Shown here in pieces: positions 1 to 7,832 of a stretch of DNA of 20,430 nucleotides. Within the stretch, counting starts at the first letter, position 1. Every line of letters starts with the position of its first letter. A program made the translations under genes and the position numbers. The stretch covers positions 11,370-31,799 of the forward strand of contig DIVQ01000206.1 of assembly GCA_002423325.1 (NCBI GenBank), given 5' to 3'. The DNA comes from Anaerolineales bacterium UBA6128. Its GTDB lineage: Bacteria; Chloroflexota; Anaerolineae; UBA1429. The notes below the pieces were generated by a model. It saw only the letters and a list, made by a program, of their open reading frames with translations, searched no databases and was not told where the DNA came from.

Positions 1-3000
1 CTCGCGCTGGCGCAGCCCGTGATGTTCAGCGCGCGCTCGGTCGGGTTTCTGGAGGTCACCAGCGTATCGCCACTGGCGGACGCGATCGATGTGCCCGTCA
101 GCAGCGCGATCCGCGTCATCTTTAACCGGCCGGTGGTGCCCCTGACCTACGTGAGCGAGCAGGGCCTGCTGGACAACCCGCTGACCTTCAGCCCGCCGAT
201 TGCGGGATCGGGGCGCTGGACGAACACCTCGATCTATACGTATGAGCCCAGCAGCCCTCTGGCAGCGGGCACAGCGTACACCGTCAAGGTGGCGGCAGGC
301 CTTACGGATACGACGGGCGGCGTGCTGGAGCAGGACTATGTGTGGTCGTTCACGACGCAGAGGCCCGATGTGGTGTCGATCTCGCCCGCGGATGGGATGC
401 GACACGTTGCTCCCGACGCGGCAGTCGAGATCGCCTTTAACCAGCCGATGCAGAGGGTCCAGACCGAGTCGCGCTTTTCGCTGACGGCGCAGGGAGCTTC
501 AGAGTCTGTGGCGGGCAGTTTCGACTGGCGCGATGAAGGGCTGAGCAAGCATGTGCTGGTGTTTACGCCGAATCAGCCGCTGGAGCGCGGCCAGAGCTAC
601 ACGGTGCGACTGGCGGCGGGGGCACCCTCGGTCAGCGGCAACGCGGCAGTGGCCAGCGATTACGAGTGGCGCTACCAAGTCGCGGGGATTCCGAGCGTGC
701 TGTCGCACTCGCCGCGCAACGCGACGCTGGGGGTGGATCCCGGGCAGGGCATCAGGATCACCTTCTCCAGCCCGATCAGCGAATCAACCTTTATTGAGGG
801 GTTGGTCATTTCGCCGGAATCGACGGTGTATACCTGGTGGCAGGACGAAAACACGGTCGTCCATATCAGCACCTCGCTCAAGCCATCTACCAAGTACAGC
901 GTGCAACTGAACGACAAGATCCAGGGCCTCTACGGTGGGGCGCTCGCCAACCCATTGCAGTTCGAGTTTACGACGGCGCCGCTGCCTGCATCGGTCTGGC
1001 TGGACGTGCCCGACACCTATGGCACCTACAATGCGTACGCGGTGCCGACCGTGCGGGCGCGGTTCCGCAATCTGAGTGAGATCAACCTGGCGCTGTATCG
1101 AATGCAGCCGTCTGATTTCGTCACGCTGAACAGAGACGGTAACTGGGGTCTGATCAACGAGTACACGCCCGATCGCGATGCGCTGGTGCGCGCTTGGTCG
1201 GCCAAAGTGAACGCGCCACTTAACGAAACCGGCATCTATACGACTACGCTGTCGGCAGGCGCTACCGGACAGCCGCTGGCGTCCGGATTCTACTTTATGA
1301 CCTGCAAGTCGCCGCAGACGACGGTCACCAGTCGCCACGTGCTGCTGGTGAGCGATATGAACGTCACGCTCAAGGTGTCTGACGACGAGGTTCTGGCGTG
1401 GGTCACCGATCTGCAGAGCGGCCAACCGGTCGCGGGCGTTGACATTGCAGTGTATGGCGGGAAAGGGGGGCTGGTCGGCTCCGGGTCTACAGATGCAGAC
1501 GGAGTCTCGTACGTGGCCGTCGATAAGCAGGAGCCATGGAGCGCCCAGATAGTCATCGCCAAGCGCGCAGGGGACGATGGGGCGCTGAGCTACGGGGCCG
1601 CGATGCGTTCGTGGTCCAACGGCATCTACCCCTGGGACTTTGGTCTGCCGGGCGCCTTTTACCAGGAGGACCATCGAGCCTTCCTGTATACTGAGCGCGA
1701 CATCTACCGCCCCGGACAGACAGTCTATTTCAAGGGCATTCTGCGCCTGGACGATGATGGCGCCTACTCTTTGCCGCCCGAGGGTGCGGTGGTCAAGCTG
1801 ATCGCGATGGACAGCCAGGGGCGCCAGTTCTGGCAGAAAGAGCTGCCCGTCAGCGCGATCGGGACGCTCCACGATAGCATCGAGCTCGATGCAGAGGCCG
1901 CGACTGGCTATTACCAACTGCAGGGCGAGTATCAACCCATGGAGGATGAGCCCGGCTACTTTTTCGGGGCGTCGTTCCAGGTGGCAGAGTACCGCAAGCC
2001 CGAGTTTCAGGTCAGCGTCGCGCTTGACCAGGCCGACTATGTCAATGGAGATGTCATCAGGGTCATCGCCGAATCAACCTACTATTTTGGTGGTCCGGTG
2101 GGTGATGCGGTCGTGCGCTGGCGGGTGCTGGCTGCGCCCTACTATTTCAGCTGGGACGCGCAAGAGGGGCACTACAGTTTCAGCGACTATGACGCTTATG
2201 AGCGCGATGCCGTGTACAGCTCCGTGGGCGGCATCGTCACGGAGGGCGAGGGCCAGACAGACGACAACGGACTGTTCGAGTTCCTGGTACCGGCGGAGAT
2301 CGGGGAGCGCGTTGGGAGCCAGACCTTTACCGTCGAGGTGTCTGTGCAGGACATCAACAACCAGGAAGTCAGCGCCCGGAGCTCTGCGAGCGTGCACGCG
2401 GGCGATTTCTACATTGGCCTCTCGCCGGTGGCGTACGTCGGCACTGTGGCGCAGGAGCAGTCTGTGCGTGTGGTGACGGTGGATCCACAGGGCGACGTGT
2501 ACCCCGACCAACCGCTCGAGGTGGTCGTTGCGCAGCACGAGTGGCTGACTGTGCGCGAACAGGCGGACGACGGGTACTTTTACTGGACCAGTAAGGTGCG
2601 TGAGACGCCCGTGGCTGCGATGACGGTGACCACTGACGCTGATGGCAAGGCGCTGGTCAGTTTTACGCCGACGAAGGGAGGCGCTTACAAGGTCACTGCG
2701 ACGGGACTGGACAACCGCGAGAACAGTGTGCGTAGCGCGACCTATCTGTGGGTGAGTGACACGAGCTACGTCAGTTGGCGCCAGGACAACCACGACCGGA
2801 TCGAACTGGTAGCGGACAAGGAAACCTACGAGCCGGGCGACATGGCCACGGTGCTGATCCCGTCACCCTACCAGGGCAACGTGGTGGCGCTGATGACCAT
2901 CGAGCGTGGCTCGATCATCGAACACAAGCTGCTCACGCTCACATCGAACAGCGAGCAGCTGCACGTGCCCATTCTGCCGACGTACGCGCCCAACGTGTAT

Positions 3001-5541
3001 CTGTCGGTCGTGATTGTCAAGGGTGCGGACGATACCAACCCGGTGCCGGGTTTCAAGGTCGGCTATGTGATGCTGCCGGTATCGACCAAGCAGCAGGAAC
3101 TGACGGTGAGGATCACGCCCGATCGTGCGGCAGACGCTGACGGAGCTGTGTATCGCCCGCGCGACAGCGTCGTTTACGACGTCGCCACGCTGGATTACGA
3201 GGGCAGAGGCGTGGCGGCTGAGGTGTCGCTGCAGCTGGTCGATCTGGCTGTGCAGGCGCTGACGGGAGGCGGATCTCAGGACATCGTGCAGACGTTCTAC
3301 CGCGAGCGCCCGTTGGGCATACAGACAGCGACGTCCTTGGCGCTGTCTGTGGATCGCCATAACCTGGATCGTGCCCAGGAGGGCAAGGGCGGCGGCGGAG
3401 GCGACATGCAGTCGCTGATGGTACGCCAGAATCTGCCGGACACCGCCTTTTGGGCGCCCGCCGTGCAGACAGACTCTTCAGGGCACGCGAAGGTCGAGGT
3501 GACGCTGCCGGACAACCTCACTACCTGGCGGATGACCGCCCAGGCTGTGACTCCGGCTACCAAGGTGGGCACGGGCAGCGGCGACATCGTGAGCACGCTC
3601 GACGTGATGATCCGGCCAGTGACGCCGCGCTTCCTGGTGGTGGGCGACAAGCCCATCCTCGGGGCCGTGGTGCACAACAACACGGCTGAAGCGCTCACGC
3701 TGGAAGCGACGTTGGAGGCCACGGGTCTGGAGCTGGGCGCGCCGCCTGCGGTGACGCTGGATCTGCCGGCGCACAGTCGTCAGGCGGTGCAGTGGCCTGC
3801 AACGGTGGATGCCACCGAAGAGGTCTTGGTGCTCTTCAAGGTGGCAGGGGGAGGCTATTCCGATGCGCTCGAACTGACCTTGCCGGTCTATCACGTCAGC
3901 ACGCCAGAGACAGTGGGCACGGCCGGCGCGGTCGAAGACCGCACGGTCGAGCTGATCCGTGTGCCGGGCGACGCCGATACGTCGGCGGGGCAGCTCTCGG
4001 TGCTGCTCGAGCCATCGCTGGCCGCGGGCATGCGCGAGGGGCTGCGCTATCTGGAGACCTACCCTTATGGCTGCATCGAACAGACGGTCAGCCGTTTCCT
4101 GCCCAACGTAGTGACGTATCGCGCGTTGGGCGAACTGGGCATCGACGACTCCAAGCTGGCCGCGCGACTGCCGCAGGAGGTGGGCGTGGCGCTGCAACGT
4201 CTGTATACGCTGCAGCAACTGGACGGCGGCTGGGGCTGGTGGGGAGAAGACAAGAGCTCTGCCGGCATCACGGCCTACGTGCTGCTGGGCCTGACCGAGG
4301 CGCGCAGGGCTGACTTTTTGGTGGATCAGAACGTCGTTGAACGCGCCAGCGCCTTCCTGCGCGACTATCTCAACCAGGAGTTTGTGGAGACGCGAGAGGC
4401 GCTGGACATCCGCGCGACGGTGCTCTACTCGCTGGCCGAGGCGGGGCAGGGCGATCTGGGACGGGCTGTGGTTCTGTACGAGCAGCGCGCCAATATGTCG
4501 TTGTTCGCCAAAGCCTACCTTGCGATGGCGCTGCAGCTGTTGGCGCCGGATGAGCCGTCGAGGCTCGCCACGCTGGCCAGCGAGTTTGGCGACGATGTGC
4601 TGGTATCGGCTACCGGCGCGCACTGGGAAGAGGCGCAGCGCGCGCCCTGGGCGATGAACACCGATACGCGCACCACCGCGATCGTGCTGCGTGCGCTGCT
4701 TCGCATTCAGCCGGACAGTGGGCTGCTGCCCAACGTGGTGCGCTGGCTGATGCTCGCCCGCCAGACAGGGCGCTGGGAGACCACGCAGGAGAACGTGTGG
4801 GCCATCCTTGCGCTGACCGACTATATGGTTTCCTCGGGCGAGTTGTTAGCGGACTATGAGTACAACGCATGGCTGAACGGCGTCAGCATCGCCAGTGGTA
4901 GTGTCGACAGCAGCAACCTGGATCAGCAGACTGCAACCGAGACGCCGGTGTCCGAGCTGCGCCTTGACCGCGACAACGATCTGATCATCGAACGCTCTTC
5001 GGTCAATGGACAGCTCTACTATAGCGTGTTCCTGAACTACTATTTGCCGGCAAGTGGCATCCAGGCGCTCAATCGTGGGATCATCGTCGATCGGCGTTAC
5101 GTGCTGGTAGATGACGGCGACCGGCCAGTGACTGAGGCCAGGGTAAACGATGTGATCGAGGTGCGGCTGACGCTGATCGCACCCAACGACCTCAACTATT
5201 TGGTGCTGGAGGACCCGCTGCCGGCCGGTTGCGAGGCGATCGACAGCAGTCTTGCGACCACGAGCTCCGTGGTTCCGCCGGCGGGGATATCGCCCTGGGA
5301 GGCAGGGCCGGAATACGCGCGCTATGGCGGCTGGTGGACTTGGGTCACGCACAGTGAGCTGCGCGACGAGAAAGTGGCGCTGTTCGCGAACTATTTGATG
5401 CGCGGCACCTACGAGTACACCTATCAGGTGCGTTGCACAACGCCCGGGGCGTTCCAGGTGATGCCCGCGGTGGCCTACGAGATGTACGCGGCCGACGTGT
5501 TTGGCCGCACGGCGGGCGGCGAATTCACCATCACAGAGTAG
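1..5541 (+). CDS. Alpha-2-macroglobulin-like protein with thioester (5' partial)
   Basis: The reading frame is open from base 1 and reads LALAQP before the first possible start (GTG at 19), which looks like the end of a signal peptide, so the true start is upstream of the window. Residue numbers below count from that GTG (1840 residues). Three SbsA-like Ig domains begin near residues 13, 118 and 227, each with an SP-x-A/N...I-x-F-x-x-P pattern. Macroglobulin domains follow, including the YTERDIYRPGQ segment near 557 and a Gly-rich loop near 1130. The segment from about 1144 (FWAPAVQTDSSGHA, LPDNLTTWRMTA) is the conserved A2M region. The thioester motif is C1352-I-E-Q1355 in YPYGCIEQT, inside an alpha-helical thioester domain of about 1330-1640. 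A C-terminal MG10-like domain ends the protein. Family role: an envelope-anchored protease trap that links covalently to attacking proteases. The anchor (lipobox or TM) cannot be seen. A hairpin terminator follows directly. Confidence 0.93.
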   Translation, partial: LALAQPVMFSARSVGFLEVTSVSPLADAIDVPVSSAIRVIFNRPVVPLTYVSEQGLLDNPLTFSPPIAGSGRWTNTSIYTYEPSSPLAAGTAYTVKVAAGLTDTTGGVLEQDYVWSFTTQRPDVVSISPADGMRHVAPDAAVEIAFNQPMQRVQTESRFSLTAQGASESVAGSFDWRDEGLSKHVLVFTPNQPLERGQSYTVRLAAGAPSVSGNAAVASDYEWRYQVAGIPSVLSHSPRNATLGVDPGQGIRITFSSPISESTFIEGLVISPESTVYTWWQDENTVVHISTSLKPSTKYSVQLNDKIQGLYGGALANPLQFEFTTAPLPASVWLDVPDTYGTYNAYAVPTVRARFRNLSEINLALYRMQPSDFVTLNRDGNWGLINEYTPDRDALVRAWSAKVNAPLNETGIYTTTLSAGATGQPLASGFYFMTCKSPQTTVTSRHVLLVSDMNVTLKVSDDEVLAWVTDLQSGQPVAGVDIAVYGGKGGLVGSGSTDADGVSYVAVDKQEPWSAQIVIAKRAGDDGALSYGAAMRSWSNGIYPWDFGLPGAFYQEDHRAFLYTERDIYRPGQTVYFKGILRLDDDGAYSLPPEGAVVKLIAMDSQGRQFWQKELPVSAIGTLHDSIELDAEAATGYYQLQGEYQPMEDEPGYFFGASFQVAEYRKPEFQVSVALDQADYVNGDVIRVIAESTYYFGGPVGDAVVRWRVLAAPYYFSWDAQEGHYSFSDYDAYERDAVYSSVGGIVTEGEGQTDDNGLFEFLVPAEIGERVGSQTFTVEVSVQDINNQEVSARSSASVHAGDFYIGLSPVAYVGTVAQEQSVRVVTVDPQGDVYPDQPLEVVVAQHEWLTVREQADDGYFYWTSKVRETPVAAMTVTTDADGKALVSFTPTKGGAYKVTATGLDNRENSVRSATYLWVSDTSYVSWRQDNHDRIELVADKETYEPGDMATVLIPSPYQGNVVALMTIERGSIIEHKLLTLTSNSEQLHVPILPTYAPNVYLSVVIVKGADDTNPVPGFKVGYVMLPVSTKQQELTVRITPDRAADADGAVYRPRDSVVYDVATLDYEGRGVAAEVSLQLVDLAVQALTGGGSQDIVQTFYRERPLGIQTATSLALSVDRHNLDRAQEGKGGGGGDMQSLMVRQNLPDTAFWAPAVQTDSSGHAKVEVTLPDNLTTWRMTAQAVTPATKVGTGSGDIVSTLDVMIRPVTPRFLVVGDKPILGAVVHNNTAEALTLEATLEATGLELGAPPAVTLDLPAHSRQAVQWPATVDATEEVLVLFKVAGGGYSDALELTLPVYHVSTPETVGTAGAVEDRTVELIRVPGDADTSAGQLSVLLEPSLAAGMREGLRYLETYPYGCIEQTVSRFLPNVVTYRALGELGIDDSKLAARLPQEVGVALQRLYTLQQLDGGWGWWGEDKSSAGITAYVLLGLTEARRADFLVDQNVVERASAFLRDYLNQEFVETREALDIRATVLYSLAEAGQGDLGRAVVLYEQRANMSLFAKAYLAMALQLLAPDEPSRLATLASEFGDDVLVSATGAHWEEAQRAPWAMNTDTRTTAIVLRALLRIQPDSGLLPNVVRWLMLARQTGRWETTQENVWAILALTDYMVSSGELLADYEYNAWLNGVSIASGSVDSSNLDQQTATETPVSELRLDRDNDLIIERSSVNGQLYYSVFLNYYLPASGIQALNRGIIVDRRYVLVDDGDRPVTEARVNDVIEVRLTLIAPNDLNYLVLEDPLPAGCEAIDSSLATTSSVVPPAGISPWEAGPEYARYGGWWTWVTHSELRDEKVALFANYLMRGTYEYTYQVRCTTPGAFQVMPAVAYEMYAADVFGRTAGGEFTITE

Positions 5542-5557
5542 ACATCCCAGTCGCTCA

Positions 5558-5595
5558 GCGAGGGCCAGCCTTGGGGCTGGCCCTCGTGCTTTCTG
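5558..5595 (+). terminator. Rho-independent terminator after the A2M gene
   Basis: A perfect 11-bp inverted repeat, GAGGGCCAGCC (5560-5570) and GGCTGGCCCTC (5575-5585), encloses a TTGG loop. It extends by C5559-G5586 and a G-T wobble. The moderately T-rich tail TGCTTTCT follows. It lies 18 bases after the A2M stop and before the next promoter, so it separates two transcription units. Confidence 0.85.
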
Positions 5596-5621
5596 CAGGC
5601 CGCCTCACGACGCCAGAGCCA

Positions 5622-5649
5622 TTGACACGCGACCGGGCGGCGTTATACT
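5622..5649 (+). promoter_or_regulatory. Sigma-70-type promoter for the nagB-like gene and its operon
   Basis: TTGACA at 5622-5627 and TATACT at 5644-5649 are separated by 16 bases. The predicted start of transcription is near 5656, leaving a leader of about 73 bases before the ATG at 5729. The position, just after a terminator and before a run of seven closely spaced co-directional genes, supports it. Confidence 0.75.
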
Positions 5650-5660
5650 GGGTCGGAATC

Positions 5661-5697
5661 ATCCGCTGCAGCGCCGTGTACGGCAAAGTGCGCGGAT
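5661..5697 (+). promoter_or_regulatory. Nested inverted repeat in the 5' leader
   Basis: Outer arms ATCCGC (5661-5666) and GCGGAT (5692-5697) enclose an inner hairpin GCCG-TGTA-CGGC (5673-5684). It starts a few bases after the predicted transcription start, so it would sit at the 5' end of the mRNA. It could stabilise the transcript or have a control role. It matches no riboswitch class that I recognise, and the stems are short. Confidence 0.3.
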
Positions 5698-5728
5698 GGC
5701 GCAAGTATGGAGACAAGGAGAAAGTCAG

Positions 5729-6508
5729 ATGGCTTGTGGCAAGCGGGTCACCAAGCGCATGTATGGCAAGGCAGAGGCGCTGGTGTTTGCGAACGGCGCC
5801 GACCTCGGGGCGCGGGCTGCCAACGACCTCGCCAGGATCCTGAAGCAGGCAGTGGCCGAGAAGGGCGAGGCGGCGATTGTCGTGGCCACCGGTAACTCGC
5901 AGTTGCAGTTCATGACGGCGCTGCGGGGTCTGGTGGGGGTGCCGTGGGACAAGGTGCGCGTGTTCCACATGGACGAGTACACCGGCATGAGCGACACGCA
6001 CTCGGCCAGCTTCAGGCGCTACATTCGCGAAAACCTGACCGATATCGTGCGTCCACTGGCGTTCTACGGGGTGCAGGGAGACGCGCCCGATCTGGAGGCA
6101 GAACTGGCGCGCTATACCGCGCTGCTGGAAGAGCATCAGCCGGTGGCAGTGGTGATGGGCATCGGCGAGAACGGGCACCTGGCCTTTAACGATCCGCCGG
6201 CAGATTTTGAGACCGACAAGACTATCCACGTGGTGACGCTCGACGAAAAGTGTCGCATGCAGCAGGTGGGCGAGGGGCACTTTGTCAACCTGGATGCTGT
6301 GCCCAAGACGGCGCTGTCACTGACGGTGCCGGCGCTGATGAGGCCCGCGCACCTGTTGGTGGTGGTGCCCGAGCAGCGTAAGGCTGCGGCCGTCAAGGCC
6401 GCGCTGGAGGGTCCGGTCTCGCCGGCGTGCCCGGCGTCGATCCTGCAGCAGCAGGCGCACGCACGCATCTACCTTGATCGCGAGTCTGCGTCGCTGCTCA
6501 GCGCCTGA
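5729..6508 (+). CDS. Glucosamine-6-phosphate deaminase/6-phosphogluconolactonase family protein (NagB-like)
   Basis: 259 residues, the usual NagB length. The start is the ATG at 5729, with AAGGAG at 5715-5720 eight bases upstream. The frame stays open back to 5501, but that part overlaps the A2M gene and holds the terminator and promoter. NagB isomerises and deaminates glucosamine-6-P to fructose-6-P and ammonia in the cytoplasm. Family motifs seen: VVATGNSQLQF (phosphate loop), FHMDEYTGM with catalytic-type D82, MGIGENGHLAFNDP with H150, and TALSLTVPALM. By alignment to E. coli NagB (D141/H143/E148) this protein has N148/H150/D155. Asn at the first position is common in Bacillus-type NagB, but Asp in place of the Glu is less usual, so the sugar substrate may differ. 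No NagA deacetylase is nearby. The next gene starts 20 bases downstream. Confidence 0.85.
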   Translation: MACGKRVTKRMYGKAEALVFANGADLGARAANDLARILKQAVAEKGEAAIVVATGNSQLQFMTALRGLVGVPWDKVRVFHMDEYTGMSDTHSASFRRYIRENLTDIVRPLAFYGVQGDAPDLEAELARYTALLEEHQPVAVVMGIGENGHLAFNDPPADFETDKTIHVVTLDEKCRMQQVGEGHFVNLDAVPKTALSLTVPALMRPAHLLVVVPEQRKAAAVKAALEGPVSPACPASILQQQAHARIYLDRESASLLSA

Positions 6509-6528
6509 GGGGCAAGGAGTCGTCTGCA

Positions 6529-7758
6529 ATGAAGCGCTATGCGCTGGTGGGAACCGGCGGGCGTGGCATCCACGCCTACGGGCGCGCGATCGTGCAGCGG
6601 CACGCCGATACCGCGACGCTGGTAGGGCTGTACGACCGCAATCCGTTGCGTGCGCGCTATGCCAGCCACGAATGCGGTGATGCGCCGGTGTACGATGATT
6701 TTGACATAATGTTGCAGCAGGCGCGGCCCGAAGTGCTCATCGTGACCTGTGTGGACCGCTATCACCACGAGTACATCGTGCGGGCGCTCGAAGCGGGTTG
6801 CGACGTCATCACTGAAAAGCCGATGACGATCGACGCAGACAAGGTGCGCGCCATCCTGGAGGCCGAGCGGCGCACGGGCCGCAAGGTGACCGTGACGTTC
6901 AACGTGCGCCACATGCCCTATGTCACGCGAATCAAAGAGATCCTGCGCTCAGGCGTCATCGGTCGCATCCTCAGCGCCGATATGGAGTGGCTGCTGGACC
7001 GTTCGCACGGCGCCAGCTACTTTCGCCGCTGGCACCGTATGCTGGGCAACTCGGGCGGGCTGCTTGTGCACAAGGCCACGCACCACTTTGACATGGTCAA
7101 CTGGCTGATCGAGGCCGAACCCAAAACGGTCTATGCCAATGGCGCGTTGCGCGTGTATGGCTCCGCGGGCCCTTACCACGGCGAGCGCTGCAGCAGCTGT
7201 GCGCACACGCACGAGTGCCCGTTCTATTGGGACGCCGCCGCTGTTCCGAACGCCAAACGTCTCTACCTCGACAATGAAGCAGCGGACGGCTACCACATCG
7301 ACGGCTGCGTTTTCGATCCAGAGATCGACATCTATGACACGATGAGTGTGGCGGTGCGCTACACCAACGGTATCCTGCTGAGCTACTCGCTGAACGCCCA
7401 TCGCCCCTGGGAGGGCTGGCAGTTGGCGCTGAACGGCGAAGCGGGGCGGCTGGAGGTGGGCGAATTCTACAGCGGTCACGCGGCGCAGGACCCCAACCAG
7501 CATGTGACGCTCTACAACATCAAAGGCGAAAAGATCGTTTACGATATCCCCAAGGCGGCGGGAGGGCACGGCGGGGCCGATGATCGCCTGACCGAGCGGC
7601 TGTTCGGCGAGCGCGAACTGCCTGATCCGCTGGGGCTGATGGCGGGGTCGTGGGCCGGGGCGATGTCCGTGCTCATCGGGGCGGCCGCCAACCGCTCCAT
7701 CGCCACCGGCGAGCCGGTGGACATCGATGCGCTGCTGGGCGAGTTCGCGAGGCGGTGA
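6529..7758 (+). CDS. Gfo/Idh/MocA family oxidoreductase with Cys-rich insert
   Basis: 409 residues; AAGGAG at 6514-6519 lies nine bases before the ATG. The N-terminal Rossmann fold starts [15 protein letters not shown], a GxGxxG-type NAD(P) site. The family motif EKP is at residues 96-98, followed by a substrate half with [12 protein letters not shown] and HFDMVNWLI. Members oxidise or reduce sugar, inositol and amino-sugar carbons using NAD(P). Unusual here is C221-x2-C224-x5-C230 ([15 protein letters not shown]), with C260 further on (DGCVF), a spacing that could bind a metal. The substrate is unknown. The gene sits 20 bases after the NagB-like gene and is almost certainly co-transcribed, which suggests amino- or keto-sugar chemistry. 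Confidence 0.9.
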   Translation: MKRYALVGTGGRGIHAYGRAIVQRHADTATLVGLYDRNPLRARYASHECGDAPVYDDFDIMLQQARPEVLIVTCVDRYHHEYIVRALEAGCDVITEKPMTIDADKVRAILEAERRTGRKVTVTFNVRHMPYVTRIKEILRSGVIGRILSADMEWLLDRSHGASYFRRWHRMLGNSGGLLVHKATHHFDMVNWLIEAEPKTVYANGALRVYGSAGPYHGERCSSCAHTHECPFYWDAAAVPNAKRLYLDNEAADGYHIDGCVFDPEIDIYDTMSVAVRYTNGILLSYSLNAHRPWEGWQLALNGEAGRLEVGEFYSGHAAQDPNQHVTLYNIKGEKIVYDIPKAAGGHGGADDRLTERLFGERELPDPLGLMAGSWAGAMSVLIGAAANRSIATGEPVDIDALLGEFARR

Positions 7759-7763
7759 GGCGA

Positions 7764-7804
7764 AGCCGCGCGTGGGTATGCGCGGGCTCACGCGCCGCGC
7801 GGCT
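7764..7804. repeat. GC-rich inverted repeat between the oxidoreductase and copper ATPase genes
   Basis: Perfect 9-bp arms AGCCGCGCG (7764-7772) and CGCGCGGCT (7796-7804) are 23 bases apart. A competing inner pairing is CGCGTG (7769-7774) with CACGCG (7789-7794). It fills most of the 74-base gap and ends 16 bases before the ribosome binding site of the ATPase. There is no T-tract, so it is a poor terminator. It could be a transcript-processing or operator-like element, or simply GC-rich sequence. Confidence 0.4.
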
Positions 7805-7832
7805 GTCCACATATCAGCAGAAGGAGAATCCC

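Noticed and set aside
784..1935. Long minus-strand frames inside the A2M gene (784-1935, 3478-4623)
   Set aside because: Shadows of a well-supported gene; no ribosome site or recognisable domain.
5501..5728. Extended N-terminus for the NagB-like protein
   Set aside because: It would overlap the A2M gene and include the terminator and promoter; the ATG at 5729 has a well-placed AAGGAG and matches family length.
7650..7832. Extended N-terminus for CopB
   Set aside because: It overlaps the end of the oxidoreductase gene; the ATG at 7833 has a good ribosome site.
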